This document shows positions 7,469 through 14,515 of a DNA stretch of 33,698 nt, one piece after another (the stretch's first letter is position 1; every line of letters starts with the position of its first letter). The translations under genes and the position numbers were made by a program. Source of the stretch: Tepidanaerobacteraceae bacterium (GTDB lineage: Bacteria > Bacillota > Thermosediminibacteria > Thermosediminibacterales > Tepidanaerobacteraceae); assembly GCA_028706065.1 (NCBI GenBank), contig JAQWCA010000002.1, positions 1 through 33,698 of the forward strand, in the 5' to 3' direction. Below the pieces are notes generated by a model, which was given only the letters and a program-made list of their open reading frames with translations, was not told the origin of the DNA and did not search any database.

Positions 7469-8380
7469 ATGGACTTTACGAAAACATATCAAAACCTAAA
7501 AAAATTCTTATCAGAAAAGCAAATTAAAATAGATGAACCCATGAGAAACCACACGTCTTTCCATATTGGGGGTCCAGCAGATATAATGGTTCTACCCAAA
7601 AACCCTAATGAAGTCTGTAATATAATAAAATTTTGCAAACAAAATAAGATTCCTTTTTTCGTTATGGGCAACGGAACAAATTTGTTAATAAAAGATGAAG
7701 GCATCAGAGGAGTAGTTATGAAACTGGCTCAAAATTATAATGATGCTGAGGTAGATAAACATACAATTAAATGTAAAGCGGGTATGGCTTTATCAACAGC
7801 AGCTAAAATTGCCTTGGAAAATTGTCTCAGTGGTTTGGAGTTTGCTAACGGTATACCTGGCACTGTAGGAGGTGCGGCAGTAATGAATGCCGGTGCTTAC
7901 GGTGGAGAGATGGCTGATGTGATAAAGAAGGCTGTGGTTATGGATATGGATGGAAATCTATATGAAATGTGCAAGACAGATCTCGAATATTCCTATCGTA
8001 GATGTGTCCTTCAAAATGGTGATAGGATTTTATTAGAAGTGGAAATGGAACTTGTTCCCGGAGATTATGATGATATAAAAAGAAAAATGGAGGATTACTT
8101 AGCTCGCCGTAGAAATAAGCAACCTTTAAATTTACCCAGTGCGGGCAGTGCCTTCAAAAGACCTCCGGACAATTTTGCCGGCGCCCTAATAGAAAAAGCC
8201 GGTTTAAAGGGTTATAGGATGGGTGGAGCTATGGTATCTGATAAACATGCAGGTTTTATAGTAAATGTGGATAATGCTACTTTTGATGATGTTCAAAAAC
8301 TTATACATCATGTTCAAAAACGAATTAAAGAAAAATTTAATGTAAATCTTGAATCCGAAATTAAAATCAAGGGTGGATAA
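7469..8380 (+). CDS. murB: UDP-N-acetylenolpyruvoylglucosamine reductase
   Basis: A 303-aa FAD enzyme that makes UDP-MurNAc, the second committed step of peptidoglycan precursor synthesis. The FAD domain shows NHTSFHIGGPADIMVLP, VMGNGTNLLI, and ANGIPGTVGGAAVMNAGAYGG split across its loops. The substrate domain has YRRC and the catalytic Ser227 in PSAGSAFKRP, then the C-terminal SDKHAGFIVN and ESEIKI. This is the shorter Gram-positive type. The start at 7469 follows GAGGGAAGG; an ATG at 7445 in frame lies before that ribosome site and is unlikely. In related clostridia murB usually lies next to the PHP-rapZ-yvcK-whiA set. Here about 9.4 kb of other genes separate them. Confidence 0.95.
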   Translation: MDFTKTYQNLKKFLSEKQIKIDEPMRNHTSFHIGGPADIMVLPKNPNEVCNIIKFCKQNKIPFFVMGNGTNLLIKDEGIRGVVMKLAQNYNDAEVDKHTIKCKAGMALSTAAKIALENCLSGLEFANGIPGTVGGAAVMNAGAYGGEMADVIKKAVVMDMDGNLYEMCKTDLEYSYRRCVLQNGDRILLEVEMELVPGDYDDIKRKMEDYLARRRNKQPLNLPSAGSAFKRPPDNFAGALIEKAGLKGYRMGGAMVSDKHAGFIVNVDNATFDDVQKLIHHVQKRIKEKFNVNLESEIKIKGG

Positions 8381-8394
8381 AGGAGGAGGAGAAA

Positions 8395-10074
8395 TTGATT
8401 ATTGGGTTGGACATGGGGGGAACTCACGTTGATGCTGTACTCATTCATCAAGGTGAGATTATTGAAGCAATAAAAAGCCCCACCGACCGCACTAACTTAC
8501 TGGATTCTGTTTGGGTACCTTTGAAATTGCTACTCTCAAAGGCAAAAACCTCTCAAATAGAACGTATAATTTTAAGTACAACTATTTCTACGAATGCCAT
8601 TATAGAACAAAAAACAGACCCCGTTGGAATGATAATCGAATGCGGACCCGGTCTTCAAAATGATTTTCTTTGCTGTGGCCGGGAAAATATTTTTATATCC
8701 GGATATATCGATCATAGGGGTAGAGAAATCAGATCCTTCGATAACAGCGAAATAGAACATGCAATAAAGACTTTCAAACATGTAGAAATTCCTTCAGTAG
8801 CAATAACTGGAAAATTTTCAATTCGTAATCCGGAACATGAGATAAAGATACACGAAACGTTAAAAGATGAGTTTTCCTTCATAACACTCGGTCATACACT
8901 TTCAGGTAAGCTAAACTTTCCTCGTAGGGTTTTCACATCATATTACAACTCAGCAGTTTCTTCAACTTTTCATAGATTCAGTAAGAGTATTCACGAAGCC
9001 CTTCAAAGAGAAAAAATCAATGCCCCAATTTTTGTCTTAAAAGCCGATGGAGGGACCATGAGTTTAAAAACGGGAGATAAATCTCCAGTGCAAACAATAT
9101 TATCGGGGCCTGCTGCCAGTATTATGGGCGGACAAGCCTTCTTATCTACTACAAAAGATGCAGTCTTCCTTGATATTGGAGGGACTACCACTGATATTTC
9201 ATTTCTAGCTGATGGGGCTCCTTTGTTTGAACCTTTGGGCATAAATATTGGTGCATTTCCAACACTGGTTAGAGCTTTATATAGTGTATCCATGGGTGTT
9301 GGCGGTGATAGCAAAGTCACTGTAAAAGATAAAAAGCTTGTTATAGGCCCTGTAAGGCAGGGGGCACCCAAAGCTTTAGGTGGGCCATGTCCTACACCTA
9401 CTGATGCTATGATAGTATTGAATCTAATTAATATTGGTGACAGACATAAGGCAATTACTGCTATGGAAGAAATAGGTAAGCCACTGGATTTAGATCCCAA
9501 AGTCGCGGCAAAGACAGTTTTAAATACTATGGCAAATATGATAAAAAACCAAATAGAAAAGCTATTAGATAACATAAATTCTCATCCTGTATATACAGTA
9601 AAAGAGTTACTCTATGGCAAAAAGATCAAACCTGAATTTATTCAAGTTATAGGCGGTCCTGCAAAAGCAATGGCCTCTATTCTTGCAGAAACGCTTGACT
9701 TGCCCTGTTGGTATCCCAAAGCTTACGAAGCAGCCAATGCAGTGGGGGCGGCACTGGCTAGAACTACAGCAGAAATTACGATGTTTGTGGATACTGCCCA
9801 AGGAACTCTTTCAGTACCTGAGGTGGGTCTACATGATAAAGTAAGCCAAGGATACAGTTTAGAAGAATCAAAATTATATGCCCTGGCTTTGATAAAACAA
9901 CAATCATTGTTGTTTGGAGCTAAAGAAGATGAAATTGAAGCTGAGATAATTGAAGAAAGTAGTTTTAATATCGTTAGGGGTTTCTATACTAGTGGTAAAA
10001 ATCTAAGGATAAGAGCGCAAACAAAACCGGGGTTAATATTCCAATTGCGGAGTGATAAAAATGTTGTCTGCTAA
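8395..10074 (+). CDS. Hydantoinase/oxoprolinase-family (HyuA-like) ATPase
   Basis: A 559-aa member of the HyuA/OplA family, built on the actin-like ATPase fold. It shows the N-terminal phosphate loop GLDMGGTHVDAVLI, STTISTNAIIEQK, the second phosphate motif LDIGGTTTDISFLADG, and the adenosine motif IQVIGGPAKAMASILAE followed by ANAVGAALAR. Relatives use ATP to open cyclic amides such as hydantoin or 5-oxoproline, or to carboxylate ketones. The substrate is not readable here. No HyuB partner is adjacent. Instead the downstream deacetylase gene overlaps its 3' end by 14 nt, implying coupled translation and a shared pathway. The start is TTG at 8395 after AAGGAGGAGGAG. The gene begins 14 nt after murB. 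Confidence 0.85.
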   Translation: MIIGLDMGGTHVDAVLIHQGEIIEAIKSPTDRTNLLDSVWVPLKLLLSKAKTSQIERIILSTTISTNAIIEQKTDPVGMIIECGPGLQNDFLCCGRENIFISGYIDHRGREIRSFDNSEIEHAIKTFKHVEIPSVAITGKFSIRNPEHEIKIHETLKDEFSFITLGHTLSGKLNFPRRVFTSYYNSAVSSTFHRFSKSIHEALQREKINAPIFVLKADGGTMSLKTGDKSPVQTILSGPAASIMGGQAFLSTTKDAVFLDIGGTTTDISFLADGAPLFEPLGINIGAFPTLVRALYSVSMGVGGDSKVTVKDKKLVIGPVRQGAPKALGGPCPTPTDAMIVLNLINIGDRHKAITAMEEIGKPLDLDPKVAAKTVLNTMANMIKNQIEKLLDNINSHPVYTVKELLYGKKIKPEFIQVIGGPAKAMASILAETLDLPCWYPKAYEAANAVGAALARTTAEITMFVDTAQGTLSVPEVGLHDKVSQGYSLEESKLYALALIKQQSLLFGAKEDEIEAEIIEESSFNIVRGFYTSGKNLRIRAQTKPGLIFQLRSDKNVVC

Positions 10075-11377
10075 AAACCGACTGGGATTAGTTTTTTTTC
10101 CTGCTTTTGATTGGGCTATCAGCTATTCACATCCCGAGCGTGAAGAAAGACTACTGTATACTCAAGACCAGATTTTCGAAGAAGGTATTCAGGATATAGA
10201 TAATATAAATTTCTATAACCCTACTGTGGCTTCAATTAAAGATGTGCAAAGGGTGCATTTTTGCGTTCCTGATGTGGACTTGCGAGTTACAAAATCTCAT
10301 TTAATTTCTGCAGGTGGAGCGATAAAAGCTGCACATATGGTTATAGACAAAGAAGTTGACAAGGCTTTTGCACTTATAAGACCACCGGGGCATCATGCTC
10401 AAAGGGTTGTATACGGTGATCGAGGGTTTTGTATTATCAATATTGAAGCGGTGATGCTGGAAAATATAAGGGCAAAATTAAATCCCTGCAGAGTTGCAAT
10501 AGTTGATACTGACTGTCATCATGGAGATGGTACCCAGGATATATATTGGAATGACAGAGATACGCTCTTTATATCATTTCACCAAGATGGTAGGACGCTT
10601 TATCCGGGAACCGGATTTTTAGATGAGTTCGGCGGGCCCGGAGCTTTAGGTTATAATATCAACATACCACTTCCACCGGGAACCGGTGATGCAGGTTTTT
10701 TATATGTGCTTGACAATCTTGTCCTACCTATATTAAGCGAGTATAAACCAGACTTGATAGTAAACTCTGCAGGTCAGGACAATCATTATACTGATCCGCT
10801 TACTAACATGAACTTCTCGGCTCAAGGTTATGCGGAATTAAATCATAAATTAAATCCGGATATAGCTGTTTTGGAGGGAGGGTATTCCATTGAAGGTGCA
10901 TTACCTTACGTAAATTTGGGAATTATTCTAGCTATGGCAGGATTAGACTATTCCAAGGTTCAAGAACCTGATTTTAATATACAAAATGTTGAACAGACTA
11001 TGGAAATTACAGATTATATTAAAAGACTTTGTGAAAAAATTTATAAACATTGGAAACAAAGAGATCGATTGGCCAGAGATTTGAGAAAAGGAAAAGATTA
11101 TATTATAAGACAAAGACAGGTATATTACGATACTGACAGCATTATGGAGTATCAAACTCAAAAATTCAAAGTCTGTTATAAGTGTTCTGGGGTAAATACA
11201 ATTCAGTCTGATAGCGACAAGGGCATGCCGATATTAGCTGTGACAATACCACGGGATGCATGCCCTTCATGCATAGATGAAGGTTACAAAATTTTTAAAG
11301 AGGCTAATTCACAGAAGTACTGCTATATTTACCTTCAGGATAAAGTAAATGATGAATATCTAGACAAACAGTTCTAG
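10061..11377 (+). CDS. Histone-deacetylase-family amidohydrolase with C-terminal Cys4 extension
   Basis: A 438-aa zinc-dependent deacetylase of the HDAC/AcuC/acetylpolyamine amidohydrolase superfamily. The catalytic domain (about residues 1-300) is intact: RPPGHHAQ (the paired His), DTDCHHGDGTQ (Asp and His zinc ligands), SAGQDNHYTDPL (third zinc ligand) and EGGYSIEG (catalytic Tyr). After it come about 60 charged helical residues and then a Cys4 unit, Cys372-x2-Cys375 and Cys401-x2-Cys404, resembling a zinc ribbon. The start is ATG 10061, 8 nt after GGAG (10049-10052); a GTG at 10052 overlaps that site. No signal peptide is visible, so it is cytoplasmic. It overlaps the HyuA-like gene. The substrate could be an acetylated small molecule or protein lysine; the sequence does not decide. 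Confidence 0.88.
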   Translation: MLSAKNRLGLVFFPAFDWAISYSHPEREERLLYTQDQIFEEGIQDIDNINFYNPTVASIKDVQRVHFCVPDVDLRVTKSHLISAGGAIKAAHMVIDKEVDKAFALIRPPGHHAQRVVYGDRGFCIINIEAVMLENIRAKLNPCRVAIVDTDCHHGDGTQDIYWNDRDTLFISFHQDGRTLYPGTGFLDEFGGPGALGYNINIPLPPGTGDAGFLYVLDNLVLPILSEYKPDLIVNSAGQDNHYTDPLTNMNFSAQGYAELNHKLNPDIAVLEGGYSIEGALPYVNLGIILAMAGLDYSKVQEPDFNIQNVEQTMEITDYIKRLCEKIYKHWKQRDRLARDLRKGKDYIIRQRQVYYDTDSIMEYQTQKFKVCYKCSGVNTIQSDSDKGMPILAVTIPRDACPSCIDEGYKIFKEANSQKYCYIYLQDKVNDEYLDKQF

Positions 11378-11474
11378 CATATTTGGATTTTAATTGGAAA
11401 AATATGGATGATAAAAAGAACATCTAAATGGTAACAATATTTGAAGGACTTATTATTAAAACGGAGGTATCACT

Positions 11475-12056
11475 TTGGATAACATACAAAGTCTTTGCGC
11501 TAATTTCTCAGGCCAAAATCTCAAACTTGAAAACTTTGTTGAGCAAAACCAAAAAAATTTTAAAAATTTAGCAGAACAATTAAAAAGTATGCAACAGGAA
11601 ATTTTGTCATTTAAAAACGATATAGATAATATGATGCAGGAAATTCAGATGGAACTGGAGAAGAGTCAGACCGTTTTGGCAAAATGGGTTTCAGGGTCAA
11701 ACAGTAAACTTATGCAGGAACAAATAGATCAAAAGCGCATGACATTAATAAACCAGGCACAAAAAGTTCATGATAATTTAACTCAAATTTCTCAGGGAAT
11801 AGATAAACAAATAAATGATTTCAGCAATTTATCTCAACAGTTGGTTGTAGATTTTATGAACACTGAAAATCAGTTGCAAAATATTTCTAAAACCAGTCAA
11901 GCAACAGATGCTATCCCTTCCATAAGTGATACAACTACCAGTCTACAGCAAACTTTACAACAGGTAATAGATGCACTAAATTCTGCACGGCAGGGACTTG
12001 AACAACAAAAAGTACTTAACCAAATAAATGATTCAATTGATAACTTACTTCAGTGA
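11475..12056 (+). CDS. Gln-rich coiled-coil protein, function unknown
   Basis: I do not recognise this 193-aa protein. It starts at TTG 11475 with ACGGAGGT 6 nt upstream. It is almost wholly helical by composition, rich in Gln, Asn, Lys, Leu and Ile, and residues 15-135 look like a long coiled coil (for example QLKSMQQEILSFKNDIDNMM). It has no signal peptide or membrane helix and a single Cys8. The last 40 residues (LQQVIDALNSARQGLEQQ, then LNQINDSIDNLLQ) align with the middle of the next protein (IQQAVDALSQAQQSIQAN, then YQMNQLLDQSTKQLQ). The pair therefore shares a module and probably works together. A spore-coat or surface role would fit the composition but is speculation. Confidence 0.7.
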   Translation: MDNIQSLCANFSGQNLKLENFVEQNQKNFKNLAEQLKSMQQEILSFKNDIDNMMQEIQMELEKSQTVLAKWVSGSNSKLMQEQIDQKRMTLINQAQKVHDNLTQISQGIDKQINDFSNLSQQLVVDFMNTENQLQNISKTSQATDAIPSISDTTTSLQQTLQQVIDALNSARQGLEQQKVLNQINDSIDNLLQ

Positions 12057-12137
12057 TGGAAAAAATTCATATATTAAAACTCCATGCACAGGGAATGATA
12101 ATATGGGAAGTTAAAATTCCTTGAGGGAGGTGTTAGC

Positions 12138-12587
12138 TTGAGCCAAAAGAAGGATTTTAATGATTTTTTATTGGAGAAAAAAGCTGATGCTGAGGTTTCC
12201 AAAGAACTAAACAATAAATTGGGAAGTACTGGTACCCATTTTGTCGATCAAGTCGGCTCAAATCAGGGAGTTCAAATAAATCAAGCAAATCAGTTTCCCC
12301 AACAGTTTCAGCAGCTACTAGGCCAGTTAAAAAATCAGGCTCAGACGCAGCAACAACAAACCGATGGACAGGTTAGCCAAGCCATACAACAGGCTGTCGA
12401 TGCTCTTTCCCAGGCTCAACAGAGTATACAGGCAAACCAGGTATTCTATCAAATGAATCAGTTGTTGGATCAATCAACAAAACAACTGCAGCAGCTAAAC
12501 CAGCAAAGTCAGCAAGCACAACAACAACAACAGCAACAGCAACAGCAACAACAAGCACAACAACAGCAACAAGGTCAGCTTCAGTAA
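12138..12587 (+). CDS. Gln-rich protein with polyglutamine tail
   Basis: A 149-aa protein that I do not recognise. The TTG start at 12138 follows GGGAGGTG. The N-terminus is charged (MSQKKDFNDFLLEKKADAEV). Residues about 77-115 repeat the module found at the C-terminus of the preceding protein. The end is nearly pure Gln: 12 Gln, one Ala, 5 Gln, then GQLQ. There is no signal peptide, membrane segment or Cys. It lies 81 nt after its relative and is followed by a strong terminator at 12601-12636, so the two are probably one transcript. Low-complexity sequence makes homology searches unreliable. Multimerisation through Gln-rich coiled coils is the most that can be inferred. Confidence 0.7.
   Translation: MSQKKDFNDFLLEKKADAEVSKELNNKLGSTGTHFVDQVGSNQGVQINQANQFPQQFQQLLGQLKNQAQTQQQQTDGQVSQAIQQAVDALSQAQQSIQANQVFYQMNQLLDQSTKQLQQLNQQSQQAQQQQQQQQQQQQAQQQQQGQLQ
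12519..12572 (+). repeat. CAA/CAG microsatellite encoding polyGln
   Basis: Eighteen in-frame codons: twelve CAA/CAG, one GCA, five CAA/CAG. The mixture of CAA and CAG breaks perfect repetition, but slippage could still change tract length in steps of 3 nt without shifting frame. Confidence 0.9.
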
Positions 12588-12600
12588 TAATTTTGAATGT

Positions 12601-12636
12601 GAGGAGGTTATCAGAAAATTGATAACCTCCTTCTTA
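12601..12636 (+). terminator. Terminator after the Gln-rich gene pair
   Basis: A 12-bp perfect stem, AGGAGGTTATCA (12602-12613) with TGATAACCTCCT (12620-12631), around the 6-nt loop GAAAAT. It is followed by a short T-rich tail (TCTT). The stem is strong although the tail is modest. Confidence 0.75.
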
Positions 12637-12651
12637 ATGTCCAAGTTAGCC

Positions 12652-12681
12652 TTGACATATATTTCATAAACAGATTAAAAT
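12652..12681 (+). promoter_or_regulatory. Promoter of the M-box/mgtE operon
   Basis: A perfect -35 TTGACA (12652-12657), an 18-nt spacer, and -10 TAAAAT (12676-12681; 5 of 6). Transcription would start near 12688, just before the M-box. Confidence 0.8.
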
Positions 12682-12698
12682 AGACATAAGAACAAATA

Positions 12699-12875
12699 AA
12701 ATTACGTACTTCCTGTTAGGTGAGGCTCCTGTGCGAATATAAGCCACTGCCCGGAAATGTCGAGAGACACCAATGGGTTAGCAGGTCTGACCGGATTAAG
12801 GTTGAATCTAATGTGGCTGGAATACTTTTCCAAAGTCGCTCAGTGCTAAAACCGATTACGAGGGGAAAATAATTT
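12699..12875 (+). promoter_or_regulatory. M-box (ykoK) Mg2+ riboswitch
   Basis: The RNA matches the M-box class closely: GTTAGGTGAGGCTCCT (12715-12730), CTGCCCGG then AAATGTCGAGAGACACC and CAATGGGTTA, and near the end CAGTGCTAAAACCGATTACG. A closing helix can form from AAATTA (12699-12704) with TAATTT (12870-12875) and TTCC (12710-12713) with GGAA (12864-12867). In the free state AGGGG (12861-12865) can instead pair with TCCCT (12880-12884), which would break the downstream terminator stem. This is the usual OFF switch: high Mg2+ closes the aptamer and lets the terminator form. The mgtE genes downstream agree with this. Confidence 0.95.
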
Positions 12876-12879
12876 CTTG

Positions 12880-12905
12880 TCCCTTTCGTCAGAAAGGGGT
12901 TTTTT
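12880..12905 (+). terminator. M-box expression-platform terminator
   Basis: CCCTTTC (12881-12887) pairs with GAAAGGG (12892-12898) across a 4-nt GTCA loop, followed by six T (12900-12905). It directly follows the M-box, and its left arm overlaps the antiterminator pairing. Confidence 0.9.
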
Positions 12906-13016
12906 AAATCCCAAGAAGAAATAAAATTTGTTTTTATACTTTCAGCAATGGTTGTATCAAGGATTATTTAAGTGGAATGCTTAATAAAAGAACTGCTAAA
13001 AAAGGGGGCGATAAAG

Positions 13017-13106
13017 GTGGACCCTGATCCTAGTCGATATTTATACAAATTAAATATTAAAGAGGCTCATCCTATCGTCCCGGTAACAGGTGGATGGTCC
13101 TTTTAG
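13017..13106 (+). CDS. Candidate leader peptide upstream of mgtE (29 aa, begins MDPDP)
   Basis: A short ORF between the M-box terminator and mgtE. The GTG start at 13017 has GGGGGCG (13004-13010) about 7 nt upstream. The codons GTG GAC CCT GAT CCT give MDPDPSRYLY at the N-terminus, with two further prolines at residues 19 and 22. The stop TAG (13104-13106) lies 14 nt before the mgtE ATG and touches its ribosome site. The acidic/proline start closely resembles Salmonella MgtL, the leader of the Mg2+ transporter mgtA, which begins MEPDPTPLP. In MgtL the nascent Asp/Glu-Pro chain destabilises the ribosome when Mg2+ is low. Whether this ORF is translated is not known. A competing 16-codon ORF (12977-13027) overlaps it but has a poor ribosome site. 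Confidence 0.5.
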   Translation: MDPDPSRYLYKLNIKEAHPIVPVTGGWSF

Positions 13107-13111
13107 AAGGA
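13098..13111 (+). promoter_or_regulatory. Small hairpin masking the mgtE ribosome site
   Basis: TCCTT (13098-13102) can pair with AAGGA (13107-13111) around the loop TTAG. The stem hides the first half of the mgtE Shine-Dalgarno sequence (AGAAGGAGGG), and the loop contains the leader ORF's stop codon. A ribosome finishing the leader would open it, so mgtE translation could be coupled to leader translation. The stem is only 5 bp, so this is tentative. Confidence 0.35.
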
Positions 13112-13120
13112 GGGACTTTA

Positions 13121-14515
13121 ATGCTGCCCAAAAAAGATGTAGTTCTTATTAAACATCTAATAATAAACAAAAAGGCAGATGAAGCACAAAAAATATTGGC
13201 AAAACTTCATCCAGCGGATATAGCACAAATACTCGGTGAGATAAAAAACGGCAATAAAAGGCTATTCTTCCACTTGATGAGCAGTTCTAAAGCTGCGGAA
13301 GTGTTAGAAGAGTTTGATCCATTTGAGCGACTTAATATGATAAAAGAGATGACAGAGTCAGAGTTAATTGCCATATTAGAAAATATGTCAGTAGATGAAA
13401 TAATAGACCTCTTTCAGCAGATGCCTACAACTCAGGCCGATAGTCTTCTCTTGAAACTTCCAAAAGAAGACTATGAAGAACTGAAATCTCTTCTAAAGAT
13501 GGCTGAAGATACGGCCGGCGGTCTTATGACTACTGACTATGTTTATATTTTATCAGATGTTACAGTCAATCAGGCTATCGCTGATGTAAGAATGTTTGGG
13601 CAAAAAGCTGAGACAATCTACTACATTTACGTGGTTGATGACATGAAACATCTTCAAGGTGTTTTATCTTTAAGGGAACTTATTAGTGCTCCTAGAGATA
13701 AAAAGATTTTTGAAATAATGCACAAAAAAATAGTATCCGTAGATGTGGAACAAGATCAAGAGGAAGTTGCGAAAATCATATTACGATATTCGCTATTGGC
13801 TATTCCTGTGGTGAACAAAGAAAATCGTTTATTAGGAATAGTGACTATAGATGATGCCATCGAAATCCTGGAGGAAGAAGATACTGAAGATATCCATAAA
13901 ATGGCTGGTATTACTCCTGAGCAGGATGCAGTATTAACAACTACCATATGGGGGGCATCAAAAAAAAGATTATTTTGGCTTGTCATATGTCTTTTAGGCG
14001 ATATGATTGCTGGCAAAGTAATTGATAATTATTCCCATGCACTTGAGTCAGTGGTGTCCTTAGCTTTCTTTATTCCGGTACTGATGGCTACTGGTGGAAA
14101 TATTGGCACACAATCTTTGGCATTATCAGTTCGAGGCATGGCCACTGAAGAGCTTGGCAGAAAAAACACTATACAATTCATAATTGGGGAGACCTTAGCA
14201 GGGCTGCAATTAGGTATTATCTGTGGTGCGATTACTTCAGCTATAGCTTTTTTGTGGCAAAAAGATGTTGAACTGAGTATGGCCTTAGGTCTTTCTATGT
14301 GTATTTCTTTAATGCTTGCAGCTCTTATAGGGGTGCTGGTACCTATGATATTGCATCTTTTGAATATTGATCCAGCTGTAGCTTCAGGACCTTTTATTAC
14401 TACATTAATCGATATTAGCACTCTTGTGATATATTTTACTTTTGCATTTTACTTTATTGATATCATTTCTCCAGACATGATTGGCACTATTAGCTTTAGG
14501 TTGGGGGTGCTATAA
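13121..14515 (+). CDS. mgtE: Magnesium transporter MgtE, copy 1
   Basis: A 464-aa MgtE Mg2+ channel. It has the N-terminal superhelical MgtE_N domain (about residues 20-130, including LHPADIAQIL), two CBS domains (about 135-260, with YVVDDMKHLQGVLSLREL and LLGIVTIDDAIEILEEED), and a five-helix membrane domain with the pore motifs MATGGNIGTQSLALSVRGMA and DPAVASGPFITTLIDIS. The acidic cytosolic domains normally sense Mg2+ and close the pore. The start at 13121 follows AGAAGGAGGG; an in-frame ATG at 13094 lies before that site. Expression is expected only when the M-box reads low Mg2+. The stop overlaps the start of a second mgtE by 1 nt. Confidence 0.95.
   Translation: MLPKKDVVLIKHLIINKKADEAQKILAKLHPADIAQILGEIKNGNKRLFFHLMSSSKAAEVLEEFDPFERLNMIKEMTESELIAILENMSVDEIIDLFQQMPTTQADSLLLKLPKEDYEELKSLLKMAEDTAGGLMTTDYVYILSDVTVNQAIADVRMFGQKAETIYYIYVVDDMKHLQGVLSLRELISAPRDKKIFEIMHKKIVSVDVEQDQEEVAKIILRYSLLAIPVVNKENRLLGIVTIDDAIEILEEEDTEDIHKMAGITPEQDAVLTTTIWGASKKRLFWLVICLLGDMIAGKVIDNYSHALESVVSLAFFIPVLMATGGNIGTQSLALSVRGMATEELGRKNTIQFIIGETLAGLQLGIICGAITSAIAFLWQKDVELSMALGLSMCISLMLAALIGVLVPMILHLLNIDPAVASGPFITTLIDISTLVIYFTFAFYFIDIISPDMIGTISFRLGVL

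Noticed and set aside
9003-9575. 190-aa minus-strand ORF inside the HyuA-like gene
   Set aside because: Antisense to the conserved ATPase motifs, low in charged residues, with no ribosome site. A shadow of the real frame.
12519-12572. Repetitive CAA/CAG stretch as a CRISPR or other array
   Set aside because: It is a simple in-frame codon repeat with no spacers.
12977-13027. 16-codon ORF starting at ATG 12977 as the mgtE leader
   Set aside because: It has no convincing ribosome site and no informative sequence. The overlapping GTG ORF at 13017 has a better site and a better context.
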